Shown here piece after piece: positions 53,427 to 61,552 of a DNA stretch of 64,000 nt (position 1 is the first letter of the stretch; the number at the start of each line of letters is the position of its first letter). Source of the stretch: Oceanobacillus jeddahensis (lineage in GTDB: Bacteria > Bacillota > Bacilli > Bacillales > Amphibacillaceae). A program made the position numbers and the translations under genes. Under the pieces are notes generated by a model. That model was not told the origin of the DNA. It did no database searches and saw only the letters and a list, made by a program, of their open reading frames with translations. The stretch lies in contig NZ_CCDM010000004.1 in NCBI RefSeq assembly GCF_000750635.1, forward strand, positions 124,001-188,000. Direction: 5' to 3'.

Positions 53427-55190
53427 TTAATACAAACTCTTGCCAGATTTCTGTTTAAACAAAGCCTTTCCACTCGTCTCGTTCACTATATCAATAGTAA
53501 CACCACGATTAATCCGCTTCGCACTCACATACAAGAACAACCACGCAAGGCCAATAGATAATATGAACATCAGCAATAGACCAAGGCTTATTACTATCAT
53601 TGGATTGCTTGCTTTCCATGTAAGCAAAACGCCAAACAAGCTAAATACGAAGCCGAAAAATCCAGAACTTTCCGCGCCCAGATCAACAACAAATGGAGCT
53701 GCCTCACCAGGTACGAGCATTAATGCGTAAGGGATGCTTAAAACAGCCAAATACACATATGCCAACAATAATAGAAACATGGATGTTCCAAAGGTTAATC
53801 GCTGCTGGGGATTGCCCGGATTAAACCGTGCACCAATTGTCCCAATCCAAATGCCGATGGAGCTGATTCCGATTGTAATTCCTGCTTTCACCACAATTCC
53901 AAAGATGAACTGCCACCATGCCCAGCCAAGAAATACTCCTACAATACATTCCAGGATCGTTAAAATAATAAATGGAAGCAACCAGCTGATCCATAGCTTT
54001 CCTAAGGCAATATCGCGGCCTGATAATGGGAACGTGCGTAAGATCCACGCAGACAGTCCTTCCCGCGCAATAGCCGCAGCAGCGAGCTGTCCGTTAAACA
54101 ATGCATAAATAAATAAAAAGAAGCCTTGGGCAATGGGCCAAGAAATATCATTAAATCCGCGAAGATCACTTAAGCGGACGTCCCCACTCATGAAGAAGCC
54201 AATCACTGGAAAAACGATGAAAAAGGCGAGAGGTAAAAATGTCATCCATTCTCTCATATCACGTTTAATGGAAAACCATTCTTTCTTCCCGATCGCAATA
54301 ACTGGATGTGATACACCCTGCGCACGTTCTTTTTTAGGTTTACGCTTTTTCTTTTTCCCGCTTCCCTCACTTAGTCTAATCCAACCCGTACGAAATCCTT
54401 TTTCAACTAATGTCGTCGTAAGTAAAATCAATATTCCGGCAAAAAGTATCAATAAAATCATTGGCAGGAAAAAGCTCATTGAACCATTTGCTGCCTGAAT
54501 TAATGCATTACTTCCCCAGCTTACCGGTATCCAATCCGGTAAAACTGGAAGCCCTGCCATAAGCGACTCTGATAATGAACGGTTATTTGATATTTGCGGT
54601 AACATAAATATCAAATAGACAAACAATCCTGACAGAAAGGTCATCGCTGTCATCAATTCATTTGCACGTTTTGCAGGTATAAGCTGTATGACAACCAAAT
54701 TAAGCAGGTAGACAATGGAAAGCCCAATGGTAGCTCCGGCAAACAACATACATACAAGTACGAAATAATATAAAATATTTGCGCCGCTGGCCACCCCATA
54801 AGCTGTAAGTGGTACTAAAAGAAATAAAAAAACAGTCAAAGGTGTGCCGATAAAGCTTTGCATGTACTTCATTATAAAAATATGCCTCGTTTTAATCGGC
54901 ATGGTGAACAGAAACTCTAAATCGGTTGCCGAGTACATGTGTTTAAACACTTCTGGCATCCCGATTAAAATAATCATTCCAATAATCATTAACAAGCTGT
55001 AAGAAAAGATCCCATCTAAAATGGGCTCAGTCACCGAACCGGCAATGTTCCATATCGCTTGAGAGACAAAAAACAGCAGAACAGCCAAGACTGCAAAAAT
55101 AACAAGATAGGCAAAATAGTTTTTCAGATTTTGTGATTTAAGTGTATTTACAAATATCCTCCGCTGATTCTTGAACAAAACTTTTATCAT
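53427..55190 (-). CDS. ABC-2 type exporter permease (putative ABC exporter, PF16949-like)
   Basis: 587 aa, about 13 helices in two halves separated by a Lys-rich cytoplasmic linker (SGKKKKRKPKKERAQ, about 286-300). Typical segments: SATDLEFLFTMPIKTRHIFIMKYMQS and LSAWILRTFPLSGRDIALGKLWISW. Partner of the ATPase encoded just upstream; start ATG 55190 overlaps that gene's stop by four bases. Substrate unknown; EcsB-like exporters of this size are linked to peptide export or processing. Confidence 0.88.
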   Translation of the reverse strand: MIKVLFKNQRRIFVNTLKSQNLKNYFAYLVIFAVLAVLLFFVSQAIWNIAGSVTEPILDGIFSYSLLMIIGMIILIGMPEVFKHMYSATDLEFLFTMPIKTRHIFIMKYMQSFIGTPLTVFLFLLVPLTAYGVASGANILYYFVLVCMLFAGATIGLSIVYLLNLVVIQLIPAKRANELMTAMTFLSGLFVYLIFMLPQISNNRSLSESLMAGLPVLPDWIPVSWGSNALIQAANGSMSFFLPMILLILFAGILILLTTTLVEKGFRTGWIRLSEGSGKKKKRKPKKERAQGVSHPVIAIGKKEWFSIKRDMREWMTFLPLAFFIVFPVIGFFMSGDVRLSDLRGFNDISWPIAQGFFLFIYALFNGQLAAAAIAREGLSAWILRTFPLSGRDIALGKLWISWLLPFIILTILECIVGVFLGWAWWQFIFGIVVKAGITIGISSIGIWIGTIGARFNPGNPQQRLTFGTSMFLLLLAYVYLAVLSIPYALMLVPGEAAPFVVDLGAESSGFFGFVFSLFGVLLTWKASNPMIVISLGLLLMFILSIGLAWLFLYVSAKRINRGVTIDIVNETSGKALFKQKSGKSLY

Positions 55191-55981
55191 GATGGACCAC
55201 CTGGCTGATCTTCTTTCGCCATCTCTTGAATAATCGCTTCTTGATCATCACCACCTGTTAACTCTAAGAAAATATCTTCAAGGCTTCCTTCTGTACGCCC
55301 GTCTTTTTCCCTTAATTCATCCATTGTTCCAAGAGCAGTAATATTGCCATCTGAAATAATACCGATCCGGTCACACATCTGTTCCGCGATTTCAAGAATA
55401 TGCGTTGTTAAAAACACCGTCATCCCATTATCGCATTCTTCTCTGAGCAAATTTTTTAGATTCCTTGCACTTTTTGGATCAAGCCCCACGGTTGGTTCAT
55501 CTAAAAATAATATTTCCGGATCATGAACAAGTGCTCCGCAGATCGCGATTTTTTGCTTCATCCCATGAGAATATCCTTCTATTAATTCATTAGCCCGGTC
55601 CGTCAGTCCAAATATGGACAGTAACTGCTTCGCCCGTTCTTTAAAATGATCCGATGATATTTGAAATACAGATGCCACAAACTCCAGATATTCCCAGCCT
55701 GTCAGTTTCGGATATAAATTCGGCTGGTCTGGAACATAAGCAATCTGTTTTTTTGCTTCAAGCGGATTCTTCCAAATATCATTTCCATTTATTTCAACTG
55801 TACCGCTTGTCGGCTCAAGCAATCCCGTCATCATTTTAATCGTCGTTGTTTTACCCGCTCCATTCGGCCCTAAAAATCCAAACAATTCTCCTTTTTTCAC
55901 TTGAAAATTAATACGTTCTACAGCAGCTTGTTGTCCATATTTCTTTTCAAGCTCTGCTATTTCAATGGATAATTCACTCAT
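55187..55981 (-). CDS. ABC transporter ATPase, partner of the 53427 permease
   Basis: About 264 aa. Walker A GPNGAGKTT, Q-loop YVPDQPNLYPKLTG, signature YSHGMKQK, Walker B ILFLDEP, switch TTHILEI; a short acidic tail. AAAGGAGG is seven bases before the ATG at 55981; the 15 upstream in-frame codons have no support. Promoter region contains repeat copy G ending about 85 bases upstream. Confidence 0.9.
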   Translation of the reverse strand: MSELSIEIAELEKKYGQQAAVERINFQVKKGELFGFLGPNGAGKTTTIKMMTGLLEPTSGTVEINGNDIWKNPLEAKKQIAYVPDQPNLYPKLTGWEYLEFVASVFQISSDHFKERAKQLLSIFGLTDRANELIEGYSHGMKQKIAICGALVHDPEILFLDEPTVGLDPKSARNLKNLLREECDNGMTVFLTTHILEIAEQMCDRIGIISDGNITALGTMDELREKDGRTEGSLEDIFLELTGGDDQEAIIQEMAKEDQPGGPS

Positions 55982-56066
55982 CTTATGACCTCCTTTGTAT
56001 TTATTGTAAAAAGAAATATTGCTCATCTAAGCAAGAGAAAGCTCTCTTTTAATTGTATTAGTGCAA

Positions 56067-56359
56067 TTTTACCCCGGAGAATCGTCCATAAAAACTCCCG
56101 CCTCAAAATAAAGCGTAAAATAAATTTATTTAGGCGGGAGATAACGAACGCTACCTCCCTGAATCACTTAGGCTAACTCAGCGGGAGAATGAAGGAAGCA
56201 GACTAAGTTCGCGACGTCCTGGGACTGGGGCTGCGATTACTCGCCCCATCGAAAACCGTTGTCGCAACGTCTGCACTAGCACATCCTGGGACTGCGGTTA
56301 CTCGTCCCATCGTAAAGAGTTGTGCGTCGAAAAACTCCCACTGAGTGAAGTTTCGTTTT
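56067..56359 (-). repeat. intergenic repeat, copy G (longest form, 293 bp, reversed)
   Basis: Reverse orientation. Both family ends are present (TTTTACCCCGGAGAATCGTC at the low end, GAAGTTTCGTTTT at the high end). Between them are the inner hairpin ACTCCCGCCTCAAAATAAAG / TTTAGGCGGGAG and an insert (about 56205-56335) of two related tandem units starting CCTGGGACTG and containing CGCCCCATCG/CGTCCCATCG. It lies upstream of the ABC operon, within its possible promoter region. Confidence 0.9.
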
Positions 56360-56411
56360 ATTTCCAATATATGATATTCAGCCCTAAAGACGCTCCATTT
56401 TTGTATTTAAA

Positions 56412-56664
56412 TCAATCATGACTTACCTTATAAACAACACTGCCAAATGTAAATTTGACGGGATATAGTGAAAGAATGATAGCAATAATCTGGCTAAATG
56501 TCTTTATCCATCCTGTTAAATGCAATACATTGTTGATTAAGTAATTAGCTAATTGAATAAGCCCAAAAACAACAGCGATGGATACAATAAATGCAGCTAC
56601 AATTAATATGACCTGCTTTATTGAAAGTTGTTTTATCTTTTCTAACTTTTAATACTTCCATCAT
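56412..56664 (-). pseudogene. small two-helix membrane protein gene with a frameshift
   Basis: The frame to the TGA at 56412-56414 encodes KIKQLSIKQVILIVAAFIVS, IAVVFGLIQLANYLINN and TFGSVVYKVSHD: two helices, about 75 aa. It has no start codon; an in-frame TAA precedes it. ATGATG at 56659-56664 begins the frame MMEVLK, which joins after removal of one base (near GTTAG or AAAAC). Either a one-base insertion killed it or it is read by frameshifting. Overlaps the tiny gene upstream by 23 bases. Function unknown. Confidence 0.5.
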
Positions 56665-56794
56665 TAATAGCAAAACAAATATAAGCTAACGGGAGAAGTA
56701 ATAAGAACCAGCTTGAATAGCCAAAGCCAATCCAAGTCACCATCATAACCAAAAGCAAACCCCAGCCGATGATGCTGAAAAATTTTTTATTCAC
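56642..56794 (-). CDS. 50-residue membrane protein
   Basis: GTG start with GGGAGG six bases upstream. Encodes NKKFFSIIGWGLLLVMMV, WIGFGYSSWFLLLLP, LAYICFAINDGSIKS: two helices and a short tail. The clear ribosome site and a coherent hydrophobic pattern support a real gene. It is translationally coupled with the frameshifted gene at 56412. Family unknown; not obviously a toxin. Confidence 0.5.
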   Translation of the reverse strand: MNKKFFSIIGWGLLLVMMVTWIGFGYSSWFLLLLPLAYICFAINDGSIKS

Positions 56795-56850
56795 ATAATA
56801 CCTCCCTTACGTTACTAAAAACTGATAGATTACAGCGTATTTATCTTTTT

Positions 56851-56963
56851 AAAACAAAACTTCCTTCGAGGGGAGTTAATGCCCGGTATCCCCCGCCTAA
56901 ATAAATTTATTCTATCTCTTTATTTGAAGGCAGGGAGTTTTACGGGCGGTTCTCCGTGATAAA
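56851..56963 (+). repeat. intergenic repeat, copy H (113-bp form)
   Basis: AAAACAAAACTTCCTTCGAG at the left (three changes from consensus), GCCCG paired with CGGGC, CCCCGCC with GGCAGGG, loop TAAATAAATTTATTCTAT, right end TTTTACGGGCGGTTCTCCGT. The GCCCG/CGGGC arms replace the GTCCG/CGGAC arms of copy C on both sides. The remainder of 56795-57191 shows no gene. Confidence 0.9.
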
Positions 56964-57191
56964 TAAGATAGCTTATTATCAAACTGCCTCTCAAAATACC
57001 AATTATTATAGTTTAAAAGATTTTGATATTTGTAATGTAAAATCCTAAAAGCAGACTCAGTCCAAAACTTAGAGCGTAGAATAATCCATAAGGAGATCAG
57101 CACTTTAAAGGAAGCTGGGAGGGTTTTGTTTAAAATGAGTTCCTCCCGCTTATTTCAATAGAATCTACTGTTAGTTGAACCTATGACTCCT

Positions 57192-57584
57192 TCACTTTCG
57201 GGCAAAACACATACTGCCGCTGATAAGTAAAAAGATGCCTGGTAAAATACCGATTCCTACAGTGAAAATGGCACCTAAAATGGAGGTGACAATAAAAATA
57301 GTACCAGCCATTTTCGGTCGCTTATTCCCTTTAATCAAGAATATCGCGACAAAACTTAATATGATCGCAATAATAGAGGTAATGGTAAGAGTCCATCCCC
57401 CTGAACCCATTCCTTCCATAACGGTGTTTAAATCACCAAGCCCTATATCTGGACTTTGCTCTACTACTTCTTGAAGGACATCTTCATTATTTTGCAGAAA
57501 TAACATAAACCCGCCTAAAGCGGTAATCAGTCCATACCCCAAAATTCCAATGACGCCCAATACAATCTCTACTGTTCTTTTCAT
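57192..57584 (-). CDS. DUF4064-like membrane protein
   Basis: 130 aa, three to four helices. MKRTVEIVLGVIGILGYGLI at the start and KRPKMAGTIFIVTSILGAIFTVGIGILPGIFLLISGSMCFARK at the end match the DUF4064 pattern of Bacillaceae. Function unknown; family members are often found beside ABC transporters, as here, 24 bases after the permease. SD GGGAGG before the ATG. Confidence 0.78.
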   Translation of the reverse strand: MKRTVEIVLGVIGILGYGLITALGGFMLFLQNNEDVLQEVVEQSPDIGLGDLNTVMEGMGSGGWTLTITSIIAIILSFVAIFLIKGNKRPKMAGTIFIVTSILGAIFTVGIGILPGIFLLISGSMCFARK

Positions 57585-57608
57585 TATCTTTATACCTCCC
57601 TAAATATC

Positions 57609-58547
57609 TTATTGACCTGCGATATCTCTTTTAGTAAATATTCCCCAAGATGCTGCTAAAAACACTACAAAATAGACAAGTAAAACTATGATTGAAAACG
57701 GTAACGTCATTCCTTCCACCCATGGCGCGCCGTTTGCATATTGGCTTAAATCTGTATTCGCAAATAAAATATACTTAGCCCAGCTATATTCCGAGAAGAA
57801 GCTGACAATGGAATTCCCGGCCATCATTAGAAATACAGCTGTTCCAATGGCAAGTGCACTATTTCGGAAAATACTTGAAATCATAAAGGCAAAGGTAGCC
57901 ATCATCACTAAATTAACGAGTTTATATCCATAGTTAGTAATAATCTCATGAATAACCGATACGTATTCCAAACCGCCGGCCTTATCCATGACGATATGCG
58001 GATTCAATCCTTCCACACCAAAGAACAATGCACCAATGATCCATGAAAAGATAACGACAAATAACAGCGTGATCAAAGCAAATAGCAGGACAGCCATATA
58101 TTTGGATAATAATATTTTTGATCTGGAGATAGGACGGATCAGTAAAAGCTTTATCGTCCCCCATCTAAATTCATTCGCAACAATTCCTGCCGCGATAATG
58201 ATCGTTAATAAACTTACGATGGACAGCATGATATTCATTTCCATCACAAATTGCCACGCATCATAACTCGCCGGCTGAATATCATTTTCTAAATAATAAT
58301 TGTTTTGCTCAATCAAACCCGTATTAAAATCTTGAAGGAGCTCTTCCTCTTCCATCTCCTTGGTCAGCTCTTCATTCTCTTCCTGCAGTTCCGCACGCCA
58401 TGAATCCTCGCTGTAACTTTCCCTCACATCTCCAAAGAAGTTCGTTAACATGCCGTACCCCAAAATAATAACTGCTAAAAATATGTACATAATCCAGGTG
58501 GATTTTTGAATATATATTTTATTTATTTCATTATGAATTAAGTTCAT
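57609..58547 (-). CDS. ABC-2 type permease (BcrB/YhcI-like)
   Basis: About 312 aa, six helices. N-terminus MNLIHNEINKIYIQKSTWIM is the common start of BcrB-type permeases. An external coiled, highly acidic stretch (ELQEENEELTKEMEEEELLQ, about 35-60) follows TM1. The permease signature ANEFRWGTIKLLLIRPISRSKILLSK is near 125-150. The ATG at 58547 lies four bases past the ATPase stop (coupled); TTG at 58559 is an alternative. Probably exports an antimicrobial or amphiphile with the ATPase. Confidence 0.87.
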   Translation of the reverse strand: MNLIHNEINKIYIQKSTWIMYIFLAVIILGYGMLTNFFGDVRESYSEDSWRAELQEENEELTKEMEEEELLQDFNTGLIEQNNYYLENDIQPASYDAWQFVMEMNIMLSIVSLLTIIIAAGIVANEFRWGTIKLLLIRPISRSKILLSKYMAVLLFALITLLFVVIFSWIIGALFFGVEGLNPHIVMDKAGGLEYVSVIHEIITNYGYKLVNLVMMATFAFMISSIFRNSALAIGTAVFLMMAGNSIVSFFSEYSWAKYILFANTDLSQYANGAPWVEGMTLPFSIIVLLVYFVVFLAASWGIFTKRDIAGQ

Positions 58548-58551
58548 CAAG

Positions 58552-59475
58552 TTACTCAATGACATTCTCTCCAATCAAATCAAAGAATTTTTCTTCTAAT
58601 GTTGCTCTGGATACTTCTACCTGGTAAATGGAAATATCATTTCGTACGAATGTTTGAATGATTTTAGGAATTTCTTCTCTTTGACTTTGAAAGGTTATCA
58701 AATCACTTTTTAGTACAGCATCGATCTCATACTCTGTGTTTAACAGTTCCATTGCTTTGTCTACAGGTGTTACTTCCATTTGAATCTGATGGGAATCCTG
58801 CGTTGTATCTGCTGCATCATGAACATTTTGAATTGTAACAAGCTCTCCATTTTTAATAATTCCAATCCGGTCACACATTAATTCGATTTCTGATAACAGA
58901 TGACTAGAAATAATGACGGCAACATTTTGTTCTTCAGCCAATCGTCGAATATAGTGCCGGATCTCCCGGATACCAGCAGGGTCAAGCCCGTTCGTCGGTT
59001 CATCTAAGATTAAAACAGACGGATTGTGTAATAAGGCTTGAGCAATTCCTAACCTTTGTCGCATCCCTAACGAGTACTTGCCGACTTTTTCATTCATTGC
59101 CTTTTCAAGCCCTACTAAGGAAATAACCTCTTGTATCCGCTCCTTGCTAACATCAGGAAGCATACGGGCAAAGTGGACTAAATTCTGCTTCCCCGTCATA
59201 AACGGATACATTTCTGGATTCTCGACAATGGCTCCAACCTTTTTTATTGCCTCCTTATAATCGTTTTTAATACTTTTGCCTAAGATCTGTACGTCCCCAC
59301 CGCTCATTTTTATTAAGCCTACCATCATTCGAATAGTCGTTGTCTTCCCTGCTCCGTTTGGTCCGATAAAACCAAAAACTTCTCCTGATTTAATCTCAAA
59401 ATTTAACCCTTTAATAATTTCTGTTTTTCCAATTGTTTTCTTTAAATCGATCAGTTTCATTGCTGTATTTTCCAA
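58552..59475 (-). CDS. ABC transporter ATPase (BcrA/YhcH-like)
   Basis: 307 aa. Walker A GPNGAGKTT near 37-45, signature YSLGMRQRLG, Walker B VLILDEP, switch SSHLLSE, and the C-terminal extension ending EVSRATLEEKFFDLIGENVIE found in BcrA-type ATPases. TTG start with GGAGGG six bases upstream. Second half of a module with the permease and, further upstream, small membrane proteins, LolA-like proteins and a sensor kinase. Confidence 0.9.
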   Translation of the reverse strand: MENTAMKLIDLKKTIGKTEIIKGLNFEIKSGEVFGFIGPNGAGKTTTIRMMVGLIKMSGGDVQILGKSIKNDYKEAIKKVGAIVENPEMYPFMTGKQNLVHFARMLPDVSKERIQEVISLVGLEKAMNEKVGKYSLGMRQRLGIAQALLHNPSVLILDEPTNGLDPAGIREIRHYIRRLAEEQNVAVIISSHLLSEIELMCDRIGIIKNGELVTIQNVHDAADTTQDSHQIQMEVTPVDKAMELLNTEYEIDAVLKSDLITFQSQREEIPKIIQTFVRNDISIYQVEVSRATLEEKFFDLIGENVIE

Positions 59476-59546
59476 AAAGTTCCCTCCCTAAATAGCATAA
59501 TCATTTCATTATTAGCTTTGTTTCTTTATCAGAAGCTGAAAGATGT

Positions 59547-59732
59547 TCAATTATTTTTCATTATTTTATCTGCTCTCCGCAGGCTTAAAGTCAAAACAAT
59601 CATTGATGTTACAGAGAATAATACCCAATAACGAATATGGTTTGTTACCAGTACGAATGCTATTATTACTAAAATAATCGATGATATGAACCCTAATACT
59701 GCTTTCCCATCTTTCATCACTTTATAATTCAA
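59547..59732 (-). CDS. 61-residue membrane protein
   Basis: Two helices (about 12-30 and 34-50) between charged ends (MNYKVMKDGK; RRADKIMKNN). TTG start with AGGGGGAG six bases upstream. Lies just upstream of the ABC ATPase gene on the same strand. Family unknown; it could be a small accessory subunit. Confidence 0.55.
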   Translation of the reverse strand: MNYKVMKDGKAVLGFISSIILVIIAFVLVTNHIRYWVLFSVTSMIVLTLSLRRADKIMKNN

Positions 59733-59766
59733 TAAATCTCCCCCTTGAAATAATAATCGTCATTCG

Positions 59767-59865
59767 TCAGGCTTTTGCAGGAATTCCTTCATTCCACAAA
59801 AATAGAACTACGAATACGATCACGCCATCTGTCAGCATGCCAAAGAAAGCTGTTGCAATAGTAAG
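59767..59865 (-). pseudogene. C-terminal stub of a small membrane protein gene
   Basis: Minus-strand frame reads LTIATAFFGMLTDGVIVFVV, LFLWNEGIPAKA, then TGA. A TAA immediately precedes it and there is no start or ribosome site. It resembles the end of another small membrane protein of this cluster whose beginning is lost. Confidence 0.4.
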
Positions 59866-59974
59866 TTAGATGAGCTTTTTTAGAAATCAGATTGCTTTGT
59901 TAAATCCATCAAAATACAAATAATATAAAATCTCCTTTTTTAAACATGCATCGAATAACGTTACGAGATTATAT

Positions 59975-60157
59975 TCAAAATGTAATCGTTTCAAAAAGCT
60001 GGATCATTAGTATCATGGTCGCTAAACAGCCCGCAGACATCAACAAAGTGATTAACTTTCCATTCTGCTCTTTTGAAGATTTGGTAAGCTCCCAGGACAC
60101 TGCACTCCATATAATAATGGAAACAACGCCTGCGATAAGCGTTGCCTCTATGGACAT
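59975..60157 (-). CDS. 60-residue membrane protein
   Basis: Begins MSIEATLIAGVVSIIIWSAV at the ATG 60157, six bases after AGGAGAGG; the earlier in-frame ATG at 60181 lies before that ribosome site. Two helices separated by a polar SWELTKSSKEQNGK loop. Co-oriented with its neighbours and spaced 13 bases from the 60171 gene. Family unknown. Confidence 0.6.
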   Translation of the reverse strand: MSIEATLIAGVVSIIIWSAVSWELTKSSKEQNGKLITLLMSAGCLATMILMIQLFETITF

Positions 60158-60170
60158 GTCCGACCTCTCC

Positions 60171-60362
60171 TCACGTTTCATTTATTTTCCGATTTCGAAT
60201 AATACCATAAACAGCTAACGTCAATGTAAACAAACACAATACCGTTAAAGCAATAGAAGCTGTTCGGTCATCATCATAAAGACGATAAGCAGAAAATCCA
60301 TTTCCTAATGTATTAATAAATAAGCCGACAATAATCAGCGGATGTATCTTTACTTTTTTCAT
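60171..60362 (-). CDS. 63-residue membrane protein
   Basis: Two helices (about 8-25 and 35-55), KKVKIHPLIIVGLFINTLGN at the start and basic RNRK near the end. AGGAGGT eight bases before the ATG. 18 bases after the LolA-like gene, so probably in one operon with it. Family unknown. Confidence 0.6.
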   Translation of the reverse strand: MKKVKIHPLIIVGLFINTLGNGFSAYRLYDDDRTASIALTVLCLFTLTLAVYGIIRNRKINET

Positions 60363-60380
60363 GGTGAATTACCTCCTGTT

Positions 60381-61394
60381 TCAAGAGTGTCTATTTAAAT
60401 CCGAACTCAGCACCATGCTTTCCGCCTTCTTTATCATTTCACCTTTCTCCATACCGGAACCAATCATAATGATAGAATATCGCAAATCCCCTTCATCCCA
60501 GGTAATACTATTAACAACCTTTTCATAGGCCGCCTTCTTTCCCCGAATTTCCATATCAGCTTTTTCGATTTCCATTCCTTCAGGTGACCGGAAAATAGAT
60601 AAATAGAACATTGGCATATCCGCTTTGGAATAGTATGTTAAATTTAGCTCATCACGAGTTATTATTCCCTCGATATGATGCATTTCTATATCTTTTAAAG
60701 TAAATTCATCCTCAGGAAACAGATAAAATGCCTGTTCGAGACTTTCTTCTGCCTCTGCTAATGTTACTGTATCTGGAGTAAATGCTTCTAAATCCTTTAT
60801 TTCAACATCATCTGGAATATCCAACGTGAAGGTATTCTCTGCAAATGCTGGTGATAAGTCGATTTCTTTATATTCCAGTTCTGTTCGTACACCGTCCGCT
60901 TCGGAAATCATTTTAATAATAAACCCAGTTTTATGGTCCACCCATAAGGCTGTATCTCCAAATACATGATCGGAGGTTTTTGCTTTTGCTTCAATATGGA
61001 ATGTATCAAAATCTAGTATTTTTTCTTCTCCCATTAATTCAAGCTCATGAGAATCCTTTGTGATGCCCATCATTCCATTCATTTTTTCTTTAGGATCAAA
61101 TGATTCTATGTCTCCATCTGTTGTTATATCCATCTCGAATGCGCGACGGTTATATTTATCATAGATAATTGTTTTTGCACCATCGTTTAAGGCTTCCGTA
61201 CTTTTTTCTTCCTCTGCCAGCTGGTCATGCGTAACAGTTTTTCGCTTTTCATTTGCGACATATTCTTCTAAGAAACTATGCTCTATTAATTCTGTTCCTT
61301 GATATACTTTTGATTCGGATAACGTATAATAATGATCCATTCCTATTCCTGCTTCAACCGCCTTGCTTACCAGTTCCTCTGCTGTAAGCTTCAT
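60381..61394 (-). CDS. LolA-like protein without a signal peptide (paralogue of the 61553 lipoprotein)
   Basis: 337 aa. Same fold and order as the lipoprotein encoded upstream: MDITTDGDIESFDP.., FDTFHIEAKAKTSDHVFGDTALWVD, FTLDIPDDVEI (about 190-200), and a C-terminal domain ending ..GEMIKKAESMVLSSDL. It begins directly at LTAEELVSKAVEAG, which aligns with the region after the lipid cysteine of the sister. No signal sequence or lipobox can be found upstream in frame. GGAGG is seven to eight bases before the ATG, so this start is genuine. It should stay in the cytoplasm unless exported otherwise. Confidence 0.75.
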   Translation of the reverse strand: MKLTAEELVSKAVEAGIGMDHYYTLSESKVYQGTELIEHSFLEEYVANEKRKTVTHDQLAEEEKSTEALNDGAKTIIYDKYNRRAFEMDITTDGDIESFDPKEKMNGMMGITKDSHELELMGEEKILDFDTFHIEAKAKTSDHVFGDTALWVDHKTGFIIKMISEADGVRTELEYKEIDLSPAFAENTFTLDIPDDVEIKDLEAFTPDTVTLAEAEESLEQAFYLFPEDEFTLKDIEMHHIEGIITRDELNLTYYSKADMPMFYLSIFRSPEGMEIEKADMEIRGKKAAYEKVVNSITWDEGDLRYSIIMIGSGMEKGEMIKKAESMVLSSDLNRHS

Positions 61395-61552
61395 ATCGTT
61401 TCGCCTCCATTCATTTAGAAAAACATCGCTCTTATTAAAGAGAGCCTTAAAGTCCTCTAAAAAGTATATTTTGCTTTCTTAGAATTTCTTTTTTCTATGA
61501 AATACAAGCTATTGGCTGAATTCCTTACAGGTAACAAGTTAGATCGGTATTT

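Noticed and set aside
57111..57160. possible ninth repeat copy (GGGAGG..CCTCCCGC)
   Set aside because: Only the short G-rich and C-rich words match; neither end module is present.
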